Shown: piece after piece, positions 1 to 11,685 of the stretch | How the letters are laid out: each line of letters begins with the position of its first letter | Numbering within the stretch: the first letter of the stretch is position 1 | Origin: Euleptes europaea | Taxonomy: Eukaryota > Chordata > Lepidosauria > Squamata > Sphaerodactylidae | DNA: 64,000 bases | Assembly: GCF_029931775.1 (NCBI RefSeq) | Contig: NW_026612052.1 | Location: 248,001 to 312,000, forward strand | Reading direction: 5' to 3' | Made by a program: the position numbers and the translations under genes | Notes under the pieces: model-generated | Told to the model about the DNA's origin: nothing | Seen by the model: only the letters and a program-made list of their open reading frames with translations | The model's database searches: none

Positions 1-59
1 TGGTGGTGACATTAGAGCTTCAATGGAATGCCTAATACCCAATGGCATTCCTCCTTTGC

Positions 60-130
60 AGGTGCCTGGTTGGGCCAGTGGTTAGGGCACTTGTCTAGGG
101 GGGGGTGGCTGTGGGTTCAAGCCCTTATAT
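60..130 (+). repeat. tRNA-like sequence, possible SINE head
   Basis: A stretch reading ggccagtggttagggcac followed by gggttcaagccc resembles the A and B boxes of a tRNA-derived promoter. The spacer holds a long G run and no cloverleaf was confirmed, so this is more likely a degraded SINE head than a tRNA gene. The rest of 1-827 shows no gene or element I can name; it is AT-rich, with a locally repeated phrase (atacatggtagaaataacctagcaat at about 671-695 and 723-747). Confidence 0.3.
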
Positions 131-827
131 TTTGCTAGCAACTACACCGTGACTTGAACACTTGTCTGTGCACTTCACAGGGAGGGGCATGTCACTGAGG
201 AACTGTGGTCCCATTGGTGGCCTGCATCTGTTTGGGCAGCTCGGAGGAATTTCATTGGCCACTGCTCCATGATATTCCTAGGGTTGCTAGGGTCTCTGAC
301 ATGTTCACTATGGCTCTCTGCCTGGAGAAGGGGACCATGTTTTTTTTTCTCCTCACCCCACTGAATGTCCATAGGGAATCAACCATGGATATTGCTATTA
401 TGCTGACAGTCATCCACTACTGCTGTGCCAGCCCTCAAGATTGGACTACCCAAAACATAAAATAGTTTGAAAAGAAATATTATTCAAATACACACAATCT
501 AAAAGTATGGATTAGTGCAAGGGATGAACTGTGTTTTCAAAAGGAGTCCTATACATCAAACACCACATCTACTTTAGTTCAGAACAATATTACCCTGCAT
601 GCTAATGTACAGGAGATCTATCACCAGTCATATAGATATATCAATTTATAGCCATCATTTACATATTATACATGGTAGAAATAACCTAGCAATTATACAT
701 GTATAATATAATTATACAGTTATACATGGTAGAAATAACCTAGCAATGAGGATACATCTGTAGCCATAATAGTACAACTCAGCTATTCACATTAATATCA
801 GTTAGGCTTACTTCATTGGGAAGTTTA

Positions 828-1100
828 TCAAATCATCAAGCCAGCTCTGACAAGCTTCTTGGACATTTTCTGCATGGCCACTTGGATGTCTTTGTTTCTC
901 AGACTATAAATAATGGGATTCAGGAGTGGTGGCAAAATGGTGCACAATACAGCAGCCATCAGGTCCATTGATACAGAAGACATCGATTTTGGTCTCATGT
1001 AAGCAAACATAGCAGTAGAGAGAAACAAGCAGAACACAGTCAAGTGGGGAATGCAGGTGGAAAAAAACCACTTATTGCCTTTCTTTTGGCCTCTGGGTAG
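828..1100 (-). pseudogene. Olfactory receptor C-terminal fragment, OR family 14-like
   Basis: In one frame this reads from the end of the third intracellular loop through TM6 and TM7 to a stop: FFSTCIPHLTVFCLF, then FAYMRPKSMSSVSMD, then the TM7 signature PLLNPIIYSLRNKDI. The phrase F-A-Y-(M/L)-(R/K)-P-x-S with a later S-V-S is characteristic of OR family 14 as I remember it. The usual KAFSTC is altered (KWFFSTC), and upstream of about 1100 the homology stops in unrelated sequence next to a miniature transposon. TM1-TM5 are absent, so this is a relic. It belongs to a different OR family from the eight intact genes in this window. Confidence 0.85.
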
Positions 1101-1153
1101 CGTGCCGCCACCTTGGGGTAAAATGTGCCCCCCTGTCTGTCTTAGTGTTACCT

Positions 1154-1362
1154 AGGGTTGCCAGCATCCAAGTAGTAGCTTGACATCTCCTGCTATTACA
1201 ATTGATCTCCAGCCGATAGAGATCAGTTCACCTGGAGAAAATGTCCGCTTTGGCATTTTGACTTTATGGCATTGAAGTCCCTCCCCTCTCCAAACCCCAC
1301 CGTCCTCAGGCTCCACCCCCAAAATCTCCAAGTATTTCTCAACCTGGAGTTAGCAACCGTAC
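1154..1362 (-). repeat. hAT-like miniature element (agggttgcc family)
   Basis: It begins agggttgccagc and ends gttagcaaccgta, with the family's internal phrases ctccagccgatagagatcag and ctggagaaaatg. It is the same family as the copies at 13255-13467, 17790-18006 and 27853-28062, two of which have clear 8-bp target duplications. The duplication here is not clear. Confidence 0.65.
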
Positions 1363-1515
1363 TTATGGGGTTTTCAAGAGACTAAGAGAGGTGGTTTGCC
1401 AGTGCTTTCCTCTGTGTAGCAACCCTGGTATTCCTTGATGATCTCCCATACAAATACTAACCAGGGCTGACCCTGCTTAGCTTTCACGATTTGACAAGAT
1501 CAAGCTATACCATGC
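1363..1515 (-). repeat. 5S-rRNA-derived SINE, truncated
   Basis: The reverse complement carries the 5S-like phrase agctaagcagggtcagccctggttagtatttg followed by the SINE body (ggaataccagggttgct, cagaggaaagcactggcaaacc); it is quoted approximately from the complementary strand. The tail abuts the miniature element at 1154-1362. Confidence 0.65.
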
Positions 1516-2937
1516 TGCCTTCCTTTCCAGCCTCTGTTCTAGACTCCTATAAAGTCACAACATGTGGGAATCAGAGTACAGTACATTTGTCAGCCTTGGT
1601 TGGTCACATATTCTGCAACTCAAGATTACATTAATGGTTGTCGAATTTTCTTGTCCATTGCCCTTATGACAAACAGAAAAAAGGAACTTCTGTTCTTCAC
1701 TTTGTTTCTTCCCAAGTCCAATGTACCCAAATGACTACATAATGAGGTTACTGTCATAGGATGCAAAAAGGTCCATGAAAACTGCAACCGGAATAAAATT
1801 GTTATTACTCTTTTGTATGTCATGCTTAATTTTGCTTTAGTTAACATGGCTATTCCCCTGGATTAAAAAACAACAACAACCACCAGTTATTAGAGATTAT
1901 GATGAAAGTGACTGAAAATAAAACAGAAAGCATCATCTTTATAAACATCTATGAATAATCTTCCCCTCCTCCAGCATGTATTACAGATGGCTAGATAGCC
2001 ATCTGTCAGCAATGCTGATTCTATGACCTTAGGCAGTTCATGAGAAGGAGGGCATCTTGGCCGTCTTCTGGGCATGGAGTAGGGGTCAATGGGGTGTGGG
2101 GGGGGGAGGTAGTTGTCAAATTCCTGCATTGTGCAGGGGGTTGGACTAAATGATCCTGGAGGTCCCAACTCTATGATTCTATGAAGTAAAAACTTCACAT
2201 ACACTAGGGAAATGGAGATTCAGTACCTCATGGATTCTCACAAAGACAGCCTAATTGATGTAAGACGTTTTAACCAAATATGGAGCAGAGTGCATTCATC
2301 TGAACAGGTATCCAAAGGGGATTTGCTCCCTTAGCTGCAGAAAGACTTTAAATAATGCTTGCCTCAAACCTTCAGCTGTAGTTTATTTGCCATATCCATG
2401 TTCCATTGCTAATCAATCTATGAAAGAGAGGTTGTCTGAGCACACTGAAGCATCCAGCATAACAGGCTTAAAGGTATTCTGTGGATTTATGTACACAGTT
2501 TGTAATTGTTGACAGTCACAGTGAGTATTCATGATCGGATGAGAGAAGAAATGTTGACAGTTCTGCCTGTGTTGAGTATATATTGAAAAGATAAAATATG
2601 CTATAGTCCTCTCTTCTGAAGACATACTAATTTATTTAATTACCAAAATGCCTCTAAAGGGGTAAATCGTGGGGAGGGATATGGCATTGCCAGTTGTTAA
2701 TGGAATGATTGTTGAAAGAATGTACATTCATGCTCCCTGATGTCTCTGTTATAGTGTGTTCAGCTCTCTCAAATGTAATCCTATGTCTGCACTCTAAATT
2801 AATTTGAATCTCCTTCTGAATGTGAATATGCTCACTTGCTAGAAGTGCATTTAATGAAACCACAATCACAGTTCTACATCTGAATTTGTGACCACGAAAA
2901 AAAGCAAATCTTTCACATTGTCTGTGTTTCTCCATAG
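1516..2937. other. Intergenic, one CR1 end, otherwise unassigned
   Basis: Apart from the CR1 3' end listed separately, this interval before OR-A shows no coding region I can support. Its last about 30 bases (tttcacattgtctgtgtttctccatag) form the pyrimidine-rich acceptor of the OR-A coding exon. Confidence 0.5.
1950..2190 (+). mobile_element. CR1 LINE 3' end
   Basis: The text runs from agatggctagatagccatctgtcagcaatgctgattctatg through ttcctgcattgtgcaggggg and ttggactaaatgatcctgg to ccaactctatgattctatga. This is the well-known CR1 3' terminus of reptiles and birds, ending in the short attctatga repeat. Only the non-coding 3' end is present. Confidence 0.85.
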
Positions 2938-3885
2938 ATGCAACCCATTGCAAGTGGACAATGGAGAAACCAAACTGTTGTCACCGTATTCATCCTCCTG
3001 GGATTTGGGGAACTCCCACAACTTCACATTCTTTTTTTCCTAGTGTTTCTGGCCATCTACCTCATGACCATGACTGGAAACATCCTCATTGTTCTGCTTG
3101 TGGTGGCTGATCATCACCTTCATACTCCCATGTACTTCTTCTTGGGAAACTTGTCGTGTCTGGAGATATGTTACACGTCTACTGTTATCCCTCGGATTTG
3201 GGGCAGCTTTCTGACTGGAGACAAAACCATTTCCATTATTGGATGTCTGGCTCAGTTGTATAGCTTTGGCATCTTGGCAGCTACTGAATGTTATCTGTTA
3301 GCTGTGATGTCTTATGATCGATATATAGCAGTATGCAAACCACTTCATTATTCAGTTTTTATGAATACCAGGATTTCTATCCAGCTAGCTACATATTCCT
3401 GGGGGAGTGGCTTCCTGGGCAGCACTGTAGTCATTGCATTAACATCTAATTTGTCTTTTTGCAAATCCAATGAAATCGATCATTTCTTTTGCGATTTCCC
3501 ACCCCTGATCAAGCTTGCTTGCAGTGATACAAGTCTTGCAGAAATAGCACTATCTGTGGTTTGTAGCATTATATCGGTATTCCCCACTGCCTTAACTCTG
3601 ACCTCTTACATTTGTATCATCAATGCCATCCTGAGAATTCCAACAAATACAGGGAAGCAAAAGGCCTTTTCCACCTGTTCCTCTCACCTAATAGTTGTTA
3701 CTATATTTTATGGAAGTCTCCTTGCTGTATACTTGGTTCCTTCTTCCAAGAACTTGAACAAAATCATCTCGGTCTTCTATACTCTTCTGACACCGTTATT
3801 TAACCCACTCATCTACACCCTAAGAAATAAAGAAGTGAACAGGGCCTTGAGAAAATATCTCAATAAATTAATCTCTTTCACTTGA
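2938..3885 (+). CDS. Olfactory receptor (OR-A), class II, 11A1-like, intact
   Basis: A 315-residue seven-helix odorant receptor, expected to couple to the olfactory G protein in sensory neurons. Landmarks: N-glycosylation site NQT at residue 11; GN in TM1 at 47-48; LHTPMY at 61-66; MSYDRY at the end of TM3 at 124-129; the conserved Cys103 and Cys185; KAFSTCSSH opening TM6 at 242-250; and TPLFNPLIY in TM7 at 285-293. Length is normal for class II. The ATG directly follows tctgtgtttctccatag, a strong splice acceptor, which supports this start. The FCGPNEIDHFF segment typical of relatives reads FCKSNEIDHFF. FG-x-LA-x-TEC in TM3 and the TM7 region resemble mammalian OR11A1 from memory; the subfamily is uncertain. 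Confidence 0.95.
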   Translation: MQPIASGQWRNQTVVTVFILLGFGELPQLHILFFLVFLAIYLMTMTGNILIVLLVVADHHLHTPMYFFLGNLSCLEICYTSTVIPRIWGSFLTGDKTISIIGCLAQLYSFGILAATECYLLAVMSYDRYIAVCKPLHYSVFMNTRISIQLATYSWGSGFLGSTVVIALTSNLSFCKSNEIDHFFCDFPPLIKLACSDTSLAEIALSVVCSIISVFPTALTLTSYICIINAILRIPTNTGKQKAFSTCSSHLIVVTIFYGSLLAVYLVPSSKNLNKIISVFYTLLTPLFNPLIYTLRNKEVNRALRKYLNKLISFT

Positions 3886-4286
3886 CTACCAGTGGGGGAA
3901 AGTATTCATATGATGAACTTCCCTTTCATCTCAACAGAGAAAGCATATAGTGTCCATATCTCTAATTATAAAAGGAGTGGGCAGTGACAGTTGCTGAGAC
4001 TTTAAAAGCAAGAAAGAAAAGTTAGTTTCTCATTGACTGTATTTGTATTTTAAATATCACACTGTAGGTAATCATTTTAATCCAAAAATTCTGCTTCGAA
4101 TATTGTGATAATACTTCATCCTAATATTACATGTATCTGTTTTGGAGTAAGAACTGTACTTATTTTATATAAGATTTATCAATCTATGCTGGATAGTATT
4201 CTACACTTTCTTGTTCCATAAATGCAATTTACTTTTATATAGTTAAAAAGCAGAACATTAGTTTTTTCCCCAGTGCCCATGACTAT

Positions 4287-4556
4287 TTGTTAGTATGTAT
4301 ATTAAAGAGGCTATCGTATTTTGGTCACATTATGAGAAGACAAGAGTCACTAGAAAAGACAGTCATGCTAGAAAATGTTGAGGGCAGCAGGAAAAGAGGA
4401 AGACCCAACAAGATATGGATTGACTCAATAAAGGAAGCCACAGTCCTCAATTTTCAAGATCTGAGCAAGGCTGTCAAAGATAGGACATTTTGGAAGACAC
4501 TGATACATAGGGTCGCCATGAGTCGTAGGCGATTCGATGGCACTTAACATACATAT
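4287..4556 (+). mobile_element. BovB-like (RTE-clade) LINE 3' end
   Basis: An open frame of about 86 codons reads LSYFGHIMRRQESLEKTVML, then GSRKRGRPNKIWIDSIKEAT, then a closing IHRVAMSRRRFDGT. This C-terminal block (FGHxMRR..SLEK, RGRP.K.W.D.I, HRVxxSRxR) is what I know from RTE/BovB reverse transcriptases. The nucleotide end gtcgccatgagtcgtaggcg followed by gatggcacttaacatacata closely matches the tails of the 5S-derived SINEs in this window. It is 5'-truncated. Confidence 0.7.
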
Positions 4557-4854
4557 ATTAAAGAAGAGAAAATATATTTTAAAAAGATTACCTTTGGGGG
4601 GGGGGGAAAGGAACCAGGAGTGTATCTCAAACAACCCCTAGACAATAGCTACAGAATGGATTACAGGATGGCTTCCAGTTTTGATGGGTCTTTGCTGAAC
4701 TGAAAGAAGATTATTATCCTAGCATTTTAAGTCTTCTAACAGATGTGGAGTTCCTCTAGCAAGTACCTGCCAATATTTCATTTATGAAAATAGAGACCTG
4801 TTTGTAAGCTTTCAGTTCCCACATAAAAATCACTGCATGGCCCCTACATGTATG

Positions 4855-5062
4855 TGTAAAAGTGCTGTCAAGTCACAGCTGACTGATGATGACCCTGTAG
4901 GCTTTTCAAGGAAAGAGATGAACAGAGGTAGCTTGCCATCACCTGCCTCTGTGTAGCAACCCTGGACTTCCTTGGTGGTCCCCCAGCCAAATACTAACCA
5001 AGGCCAACCCTTCTTAGCTCTTGAGATCTGACAAGAATAGGCTAGCCTGGGCCATCCATACC
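4855..5062 (-). repeat. 5S-rRNA-derived SINE
   Basis: An antisense copy: a tail like aagtgctgtcaagtcacagc at the left, then gcaaccctggacttccttgg and ccaaatactaaccaaggcc, then the 5S head ending ggctagcctgggccatcc. Strongly diverged. Confidence 0.7.
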
Positions 5063-7599
5063 CATCTACTATTGCACTTCTGAGACTTCCCCTCTTTTCC
5101 TATCATTCTGGATTCATGATTTGAACAGCAGTAGGCTGTCTCTCAACTTGATAGAAAAGGGAACTTGTTCTTGCTAACAATATAATAGGGAAAAACCCCA
5201 CAAATATGTGGTTTTTCTATATGTGTTTTCAATGTGTTTTTGTTATCAGATAGTAAAATGTCATGATGTATTATCATCCAGTAGTCCTTTGTATATATAA
5301 ATATTTGTGTGTGTGCATGCACGCCTTAGCGGCACTTAACACACACATACAGACGGCTCTTAACACACACAGATATTAATATTTTGTACCACAGCTGAGA
5401 TGGGATAACAAGCAACAGCTGTTTCCTCCCTGGCCTACTTAAGTTATCAAATATGCTTGGCTGTTGTGCAAGCAACTTGTTGCCAATCTCCTTGTGTATT
5501 GGCCTTGTCTCCTTGCTATACTTTGGATTCCTGGTATTTTGATGTCTTGGGTTGACCCTGACTCTCACCTTGGACTGCCTTTGTCTGTGTTGATCTCTTG
5601 GACTCTACCTGAATTGTGTAATATCTTGGACGGCTTCAAGACTATGTTTTGAGCCTCTGGCCCTTGCCCTCTGCCTGCAGCATGACACATTCATCAACTT
5701 GGTTTGTTATGCTTTGTGCAAGGCCGGGAGAATGGTCTTTCTATGTGTATATTTAAACATGTTCTACTCTGATAAAAAACATAATTGAGGTTCTTTGAAA
5801 CACTTCCCTGTTCCCTGAGGCACTTGCCTGTGTTGTATATGTTTTTTTCCCCCATACTTAAACCATAATGAGATCAACATGCTCAGTTTCGATCTGTGAA
5901 CAGTTAATCGTGGATAATTTCATGGGACTTGAATAGTCCCTACTAAATAAACGTCTCAGGGGAGGCAAACAAAGACTCCACAATGAGATAAATAGATATA
6001 AGGTACACACTATCTTTGCATTATTGATATGTCTCCAAATTATTACTACGAAACGTATTAGAGTTATGGTGACATGAGCAACAATACAGCAGGTCATAAG
6101 ATCATATTTGTTTTTGTTTTTTAACTTAGCATATTTACTTACTCCTTTGTGTACTGCTATTGTTATATGAGTAAGTACAAGAGAATAATTACTTCAAAAC
6201 ATTAAGAGTAGCTGCATGGATTTCCTACTGTAACAATGAAAAGAACTACTGGCAAATAGTTTATAGGACTTTCTTTGGCAATGTAATGAAGGAAAAGTCT
6301 AAAATTCACAATTAAACATAGACCCTCCATATTAAGAGGAAGGGTAACTTTGATGACCAGATATTATGGATAGGATCAGGAGATGGTCACATCAATGAGC
6401 ACTTCCTCCTTGAGGCTTTCCTTTGGCTACTGAGCTAAGGGGCATGCAGAAAGAAATGAAGATGTCCACTTTAGCTCATGAAACTATTAGCTAACATGTC
6501 ATCTTAATTTTTGTCATTTCCAAAACAAACGGTCAGGTCCTAAGGACACTTTCTGAGTTCAGTTCTGGGAAAGTTCAATTGATAAGACTTGAGCAAGATT
6601 CTGAGTAGACCTTCTGAGGATTATACTCAAAAGCTCTTGCTAAGCATTGCTGTATGTTAATTAATGGAAGTGGTGGTATCCATTGGACTATCATCTGGTT
6701 TCTGCAAGACAAAAAACATATGAAACAGCAACCATCATCACTGAGGAACTTCTGGATAAATTTAAGTTGGTGCTCAAACACGGCCCCCTGCAAATTAACC
6801 ATGACTACCCCTCCAAAGGTATGTGGCTTTTGATTCTTTTCTTTTTAAATGTCATACCTAGCAGTGGTCCCCAGAACTGCATGTGTCCAAAAGTAGTTAA
6901 TTTCAAAGGGAGTTACATAAATGTGGTAGGATTAGTAGAAATTATAATCTCGGTACTATAGGATTTGAGGAGGTGAATTAAATCCAGATCAGTAGCAAAA
7001 ACCTGGAAGAAGGAGCTAGCAAAGCAGATGTTCATGCAACAGCCAGTTCCATGATTAATGTTACAGCCAGTTCCATTAAAGATACACTGATGTCTTTATA
7101 AAATACAGCCAATGAGGCTGCAATTTGAAGTGGAAGAAAGGGGCTTCTTAATCCTTAGCTGTGTCCTGATTTCCCTCTAAAAATTGTCTTCACCAAGTTG
7201 CTTATATCAGACCTGAGTAAAGATATGGATACCATTTTCTTTCCTCTCATGCAAGCCTTAAAAGCTGCTTGTTGCACATGATTTTCAGTAAGAAGGGGCA
7301 AAGTTAAAAGAAACAACTGTTCCCCATCTCCAATTTTTTTCCTACCCTTTCAAACTGAGCTCTTTGGGGGAAAGATGAGATAAACTTGGATAAGTGGTTC
7401 ATCTGGTCCAGAAAGTTATTCTAGACCCATCTTTGGACAGATATATTTTGCATCATAGTGAGCAAACTCCTATGAAGGCTAGTCAGAAATGTATATAGAG
7501 AGATACACATCCAAATGTTTACTCCATTGAAAGCAAAGAATGGTATCCACATTTGAAAGCACATTTGAATCTGCATATGATTTGAAAATAGACAATCTG
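5063..7599. other. Intergenic, no gene recognised
   Basis: About 2.5 kb of AT-rich sequence. A scrap near 5290-5370 (gcggcacttaacacacacat, ggctcttaacacacacag) looks like two BovB-type 3' tails. A 92-codon plus-strand frame at 6683-6961 is discussed among the rejected items. Confidence 0.4.
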
Positions 7600-8110
7600 C
7601 CCACTCCTGACAGGCAGGGGGGGGGGAACGGGACCACGGCGGCTGTGATGGAGCAGCTGAGAAGCCTCCTTAGAGGCTTTCCAGCCACCATGGAGGAGGA
7701 AAAGCCTTGATTCCAAAATGAAGACAGGAAAAAAGGCTTCCCCCCCCCATAGAGGAAAGCGGGCCTGTGCCACCTAAAAAGGTGGCACAGGACTGCCGGC
7801 ATCCCAGGAGGCATTCCTGGGACAAAAGGGGTTTGGAAGCTTTAGGCAGCTCCACCTTCGGAATGCCCTAGGAACATTTCCTGGGATGCTGGTGTCGAGA
7901 TTTGCTCCGGGAGAACTCCAGTGGAAGGCCCCGCAGGCACCCAAGCCGTGTGCTGTGGCGTGGTGTCCCAGGGCTGGCAGGGATAAGTGGGCACTTGCCG
8001 CAGGGTCACGTTGGCTCCTAAACTGACTCAGACCCACCCCCTTCAGGAATGCGCAGTAAGACCATCCATAGAATGCCTGTGAATATCTGAGACCTGGGTG
8101 TGAACTTCCC
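7600..8110. repeat. GC-rich block, unclassified repeat
   Basis: A sharply GC-richer block (runs of G at 7617 and C at 7741, and gccacctaaaaaggtggcac as a small hairpin at 7770-7789) between AT-rich flanks just upstream of OR-B. Several overlapping antisense frames are open but share no protein motif I know. It resembles in composition the block at 33720-34020. It could be an unclassified mobile element; I cannot define its ends. Confidence 0.35.
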
Positions 8111-8192
8111 ACTTACAATACATCCGTGCATATATCTGCTTTTCGCACATAGAGTTGGTGATCTCAGACACACCAGCCATTAAATGTAATTA

Positions 8193-8207
8193 TGTTTGGT
8201 TTCACAG
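8193..8207 (+). promoter_or_regulatory. Splice acceptor that fixes the OR-B start
   Basis: tgtttggtttcacag immediately precedes ATG. It reads as a standard pyrimidine-rich acceptor ending in AG, so the coding exon begins with the ATG at 8208. An upstream in-frame TTG at 8196 lies inside the acceptor and cannot be the start. Confidence 0.7.
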
Positions 8208-9182
8208 ATGCAGTTACTAGAAAATAAAGAACCAAGAAATGACACTAATGTAACTGAATTTATTCTGCTGGGATTTGGGAGTCACCAGGTCCTTCAGATT
8301 CTTCTTTTCCTGGTGTTCCTCCTTATCTACATTGTGACTTTGACTGGGAACATCCTCATTGTCCTGCTAGTTGCAACTGACAAACACCTTCACACCCCCA
8401 TGTACTTCTTCCTTGGCAACCTCTCCTTCTTGGAGACTTGCAGCAGCACAAATATCTTGCCCAGAATGTTGTCTAGTTTCCTTACAGGAAAGAAGATCAT
8501 TTCAGTCAGTGAGTGCTTTCTGCAACATTATTTCTTTGGTTTTTTTGGAGCTGCAGAATGCTGCCTCTTAGCTGCAATGTCCTATGATCGGTACTTAGCT
8601 ATATGCAAACCGTTGCATTATGTCAACATGATGAATGACAAGTTGTGTCTCCAGCTGATAGCTGGCTCTTGGTTAAATGGTTTCCTGGCAAATACTCTGT
8701 CATTAACCTTTGTGCTGAAGCTAGTTTTTTGTGGACCCCACAAAATCGACCATTTCTTTTGTGATACCTTTCCAATCATAGAACTATCGTGTAGTGACAC
8801 TCACATATTTAAACTGTATATGTATATATTATGCTCTATATTTACCTTCCCCCCACTTATATTGACCCTAACATCATATATTTTCATCATTGAAGCAATA
8901 ATGAAAATCCCTTCCACTGAAGGGAAGCAAAAGGCATTTTCCACCTGTTCATCCCATCTCTTTGTGGTCACCCTTTTCTATGGCACACTGATGAGTGTCT
9001 ATGTGGTTCCCAACACCAATAGAATGAAGGGCCTTCAAAAATTCTTCTCTGTTTTCTACACCATTTTGACCCCCATGCTCAACCCCATCATATATAGTCT
9101 GAGAAATAAAGAGGTGAAGAATGCCTTGAGTAGATTTTTATCATGTCTGTTGGTTCCACCTCAAAAGACGAATCATATATAG
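8208..9182 (+). CDS. Olfactory receptor (OR-B), class II, 11A1-like, intact
   Basis: A 324-residue odorant receptor. Two N-glycosylation sites (NDT at 11, NVT at 14) precede TM1; LHTPMY at 61-66; MSYDRY at 124-129; conserved Cys103; FCGPHKIDHFFCD in the second extracellular loop around 174-186; KAFSTCSSH at the start of TM6; PMLNPIIYSLRNKEV in TM7. The C-tail is slightly longer than in its neighbours (ends PPQKTNHI). The start is chosen because a splice acceptor abuts the ATG. Same strand and same broad subfamily as OR-A, C and D, so probably an old tandem duplicate. No break is visible. Confidence 0.95.
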   Translation: MQLLENKEPRNDTNVTEFILLGFGSHQVLQILLFLVFLLIYIVTLTGNILIVLLVATDKHLHTPMYFFLGNLSFLETCSSTNILPRMLSSFLTGKKIISVSECFLQHYFFGFFGAAECCLLAAMSYDRYLAICKPLHYVNMMNDKLCLQLIAGSWLNGFLANTLSLTFVLKLVFCGPHKIDHFFCDTFPIIELSCSDTHIFKLYMYILCSIFTFPPLILTLTSYIFIIEAIMKIPSTEGKQKAFSTCSSHLFVVTLFYGTLMSVYVVPNTNRMKGLQKFFSVFYTILTPMLNPIIYSLRNKEVKNALSRFLSCLLVPPQKTNHI

Positions 9183-11685
9183 GAACCACTAAATGTGTGG
9201 TTTTCTCATACATGCTTCAAAAATGATTGTTTTTTTTTGTCTATTTTTAGACTATTTGTGTAGTTACTATTTGGTAATTACTACTGTTTGATAGATTAAC
9301 TTTTAAGTTGCAATGTAATTGCAATTACCTTGACATTCTTTAATAAGGATTCCTGGAGATACACTTCTACTATTGACTGGAGATCAGTTGTAGTAGCAGG
9401 AGATCTCCAACAAGTACCTGGAGGTTGGCAACCCTATCTATAATTTATATTATATGTTTCTGTTTACACTGGGAATTTTGGGTATTGCCATTTGGGAATG
9501 CTGGGTTTTGCCATTAGGCAATAATTCTCTCTTCACTTGCAATTAAAAAAAACATAATGAATTCCATAGTGATTCGATTTTACAGAGAGCTTTATACCTT
9601 TCAACGTTATATAAAATTCAATGCAAGTATAAGTACTCAGTCTTTTGTAAAGACAGAGAACCCATCTTGCCGAGCACAGCTATTGAATTGTGTTGATCTT
9701 TGGAACACAGACAGAATTTTAATTCAGGTCTAAGAACCTTGCAAAGGTATGGTCTTCATGTTAAGATTTTAGACCTATCTATGTATGATTTATTGAGAGA
9801 CAAAATACAGTGAAGTCTCATGACCATTTCTCGTTTCACACTATAACTGCTCTGTGGTCAACAAAGGTCTAGATGGAGTAGGGATGCTTGCTGGTATCCA
9901 TCATATAATCAGCTCTGTACCCTGGTCATATGGATGCATGGTCCCTGCAGAAGACACAAATAAAAGAAATGATCAGTCATCAAAATTCAAAGCAAAGGAT
10001 TGGATCCTTCCAGTTTTTCTGCCAAAAAAAGCAAGGGAATTTTTTTTTACCACTGAAAAGACTATGATATGGATCTTGGGGTGTAGACAAAAGCTATACA
10101 GGATGGGGACTGTAGTGAGGAGTGGAACTGATAAAACAGAGAAGCTGGTTGGATCCAGCATGAGGCTTATATTGTACTAAGGAGAAAGTTGTATAGAATG
10201 TGGGACTGTAATGTAGAAGCCTTGATTAATCAGGGGAATATTTTATGTGGGATTCTAGTAACCTTATGTACGCAAAACTATGGAGCCTTAAAATAATTGA
10301 TTTCTAACTGTAGAAGGCAAATCACATTTTATGGTACCAATGAAATCATTGCTATATTTTAATGACAGAGATGAAATGGAGAAAGCAGCTTCTCTCTTTA
10401 AAATGTTCTGTAATCATTACAGTACCATAAAGTGGCTAAGAGAGCAATCTCTAAGCAAGTCTTCTCATTGTTATTTAGTGCTACTTACTCCCAGTGAAGT
10501 GATTTAAGATTGCAGCTTTGGAAATACAATTTCCAAATGTGATTTGTGCAAAGTATATGTTCATCAGTCTATTTGTTTTTTACACTAAATTTCCTGAATT
10601 CCCAAATCTATGTATAACTGGTGAAATTGCATCCATGTAATATAAAGAAAATGTAATATAAAATTGCAGGACTTGTTCCAGTGAAATACTCATGTAAGTG
10701 GTACCTACCCAGCCAGAAGCATCTGGCTGTCCATTGCAGATAACTGAATTTTGGACTTTTTTTTAACCTAATCCAGCAAGGCCTTTCAAGTGTTTTCCCC
10801 CTCTCATATCTTTTCCTTCCCCCTGAATTCAACAGTAACTATTCCCATCTGCATTATGTTAAAAAATAATTTAGCTTAGCTGTTTCTTTTCTTTCTTTTG
10901 CAAATGCCATTCCTGCTTTTGCTTTTTCATGGCAGAGAACAGTGAGGTTAGAGATTATTCAGATTCAGGTTTATTAATATACCATATGCCAATAATACAT
11001 AGAATAATACATAGATTTACGATAAAAATGAGGTTAGAGATGAGAAGTGTGACCTTCCTCCAGCCATTTTCCCAGTGAAAGGCCACTCTGAAGTTGCTTT
11101 TAAACTACTGATGAAAACATACAGGTTCCCACATATATCTAACTGTATTCTATCTATATTCCCCCCAGTGGAAGTCAAAGGCAACTTGAAGTGCTGGGGC
11201 TGGGATGGCTTTTTTTTTTCCAGTGAGAAAATAGTAGGAGAGGAAAGGATAAAACTTCATCCCCCCCCCCCCCAAACCATGTCTTCTTTCAAAAAGCAAC
11301 CCCAGCAACTGCATTTGCAAAAGGAACAGTTTATAAAGAACAAGTGAATAAACATATTGGGTGGGATCCAATCTTTGGTCATTCGAGAAAATGCTGAGGA
11401 TCAAGAGCCCTTCATGTAAAAAATAAATGTATAGATCAGGGGCTGTAGTAAGGAGAATGATTGGGTGAGATTGAGCAAAAAAGATGGTTGAATCCTACTC
11501 ATTGTGTAGTTTGACACTTAGAGATTAATGAGTGTGTGAGTTTTTATGCATATATGTGTATACACAGCCTGAATAGCATGTAAATATATGCACATCTATA
11601 CTAAATGCTATTTAGATCATGTCTCATTCCTAAATGACTTCTTCCTCCCATCTTTTGTATTTTCCAGTTCTTTGAGCAGCAACCC
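9183..11685. other. Intergenic between OR-B and OR-C
   Basis: It holds the right-hand part of an agggttgcc-family miniature element (about 9345-9438, ending gttggcaaccctatc). There is a possible short element bounded by ggattggatcc at about 9999 and ggttggatcc at about 10148, and another bounded by tgggatccaatc at about 11363 and ggttgaatcc at about 11485. About 10963-11025 (gattcaggtttattaatata) looks like an antisense LINE 3' end. A C-homopolymer lies at 11262-11274. No gene seen. Confidence 0.45.

Noticed and set aside
6683-6961. A 92-codon plus-strand frame with a consensus-like donor (AAAG|GTATGT) after NHDYPSKG
   Set aside because: It looks slightly exon-like but I recognise no family, the 3' half runs into low-complexity sequence and no partner exon is visible.
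8196-8207. TTG start for OR-B giving MVSQMQLL
   Set aside because: These bases form the splice acceptor; the ATG at 8208 directly follows AG.
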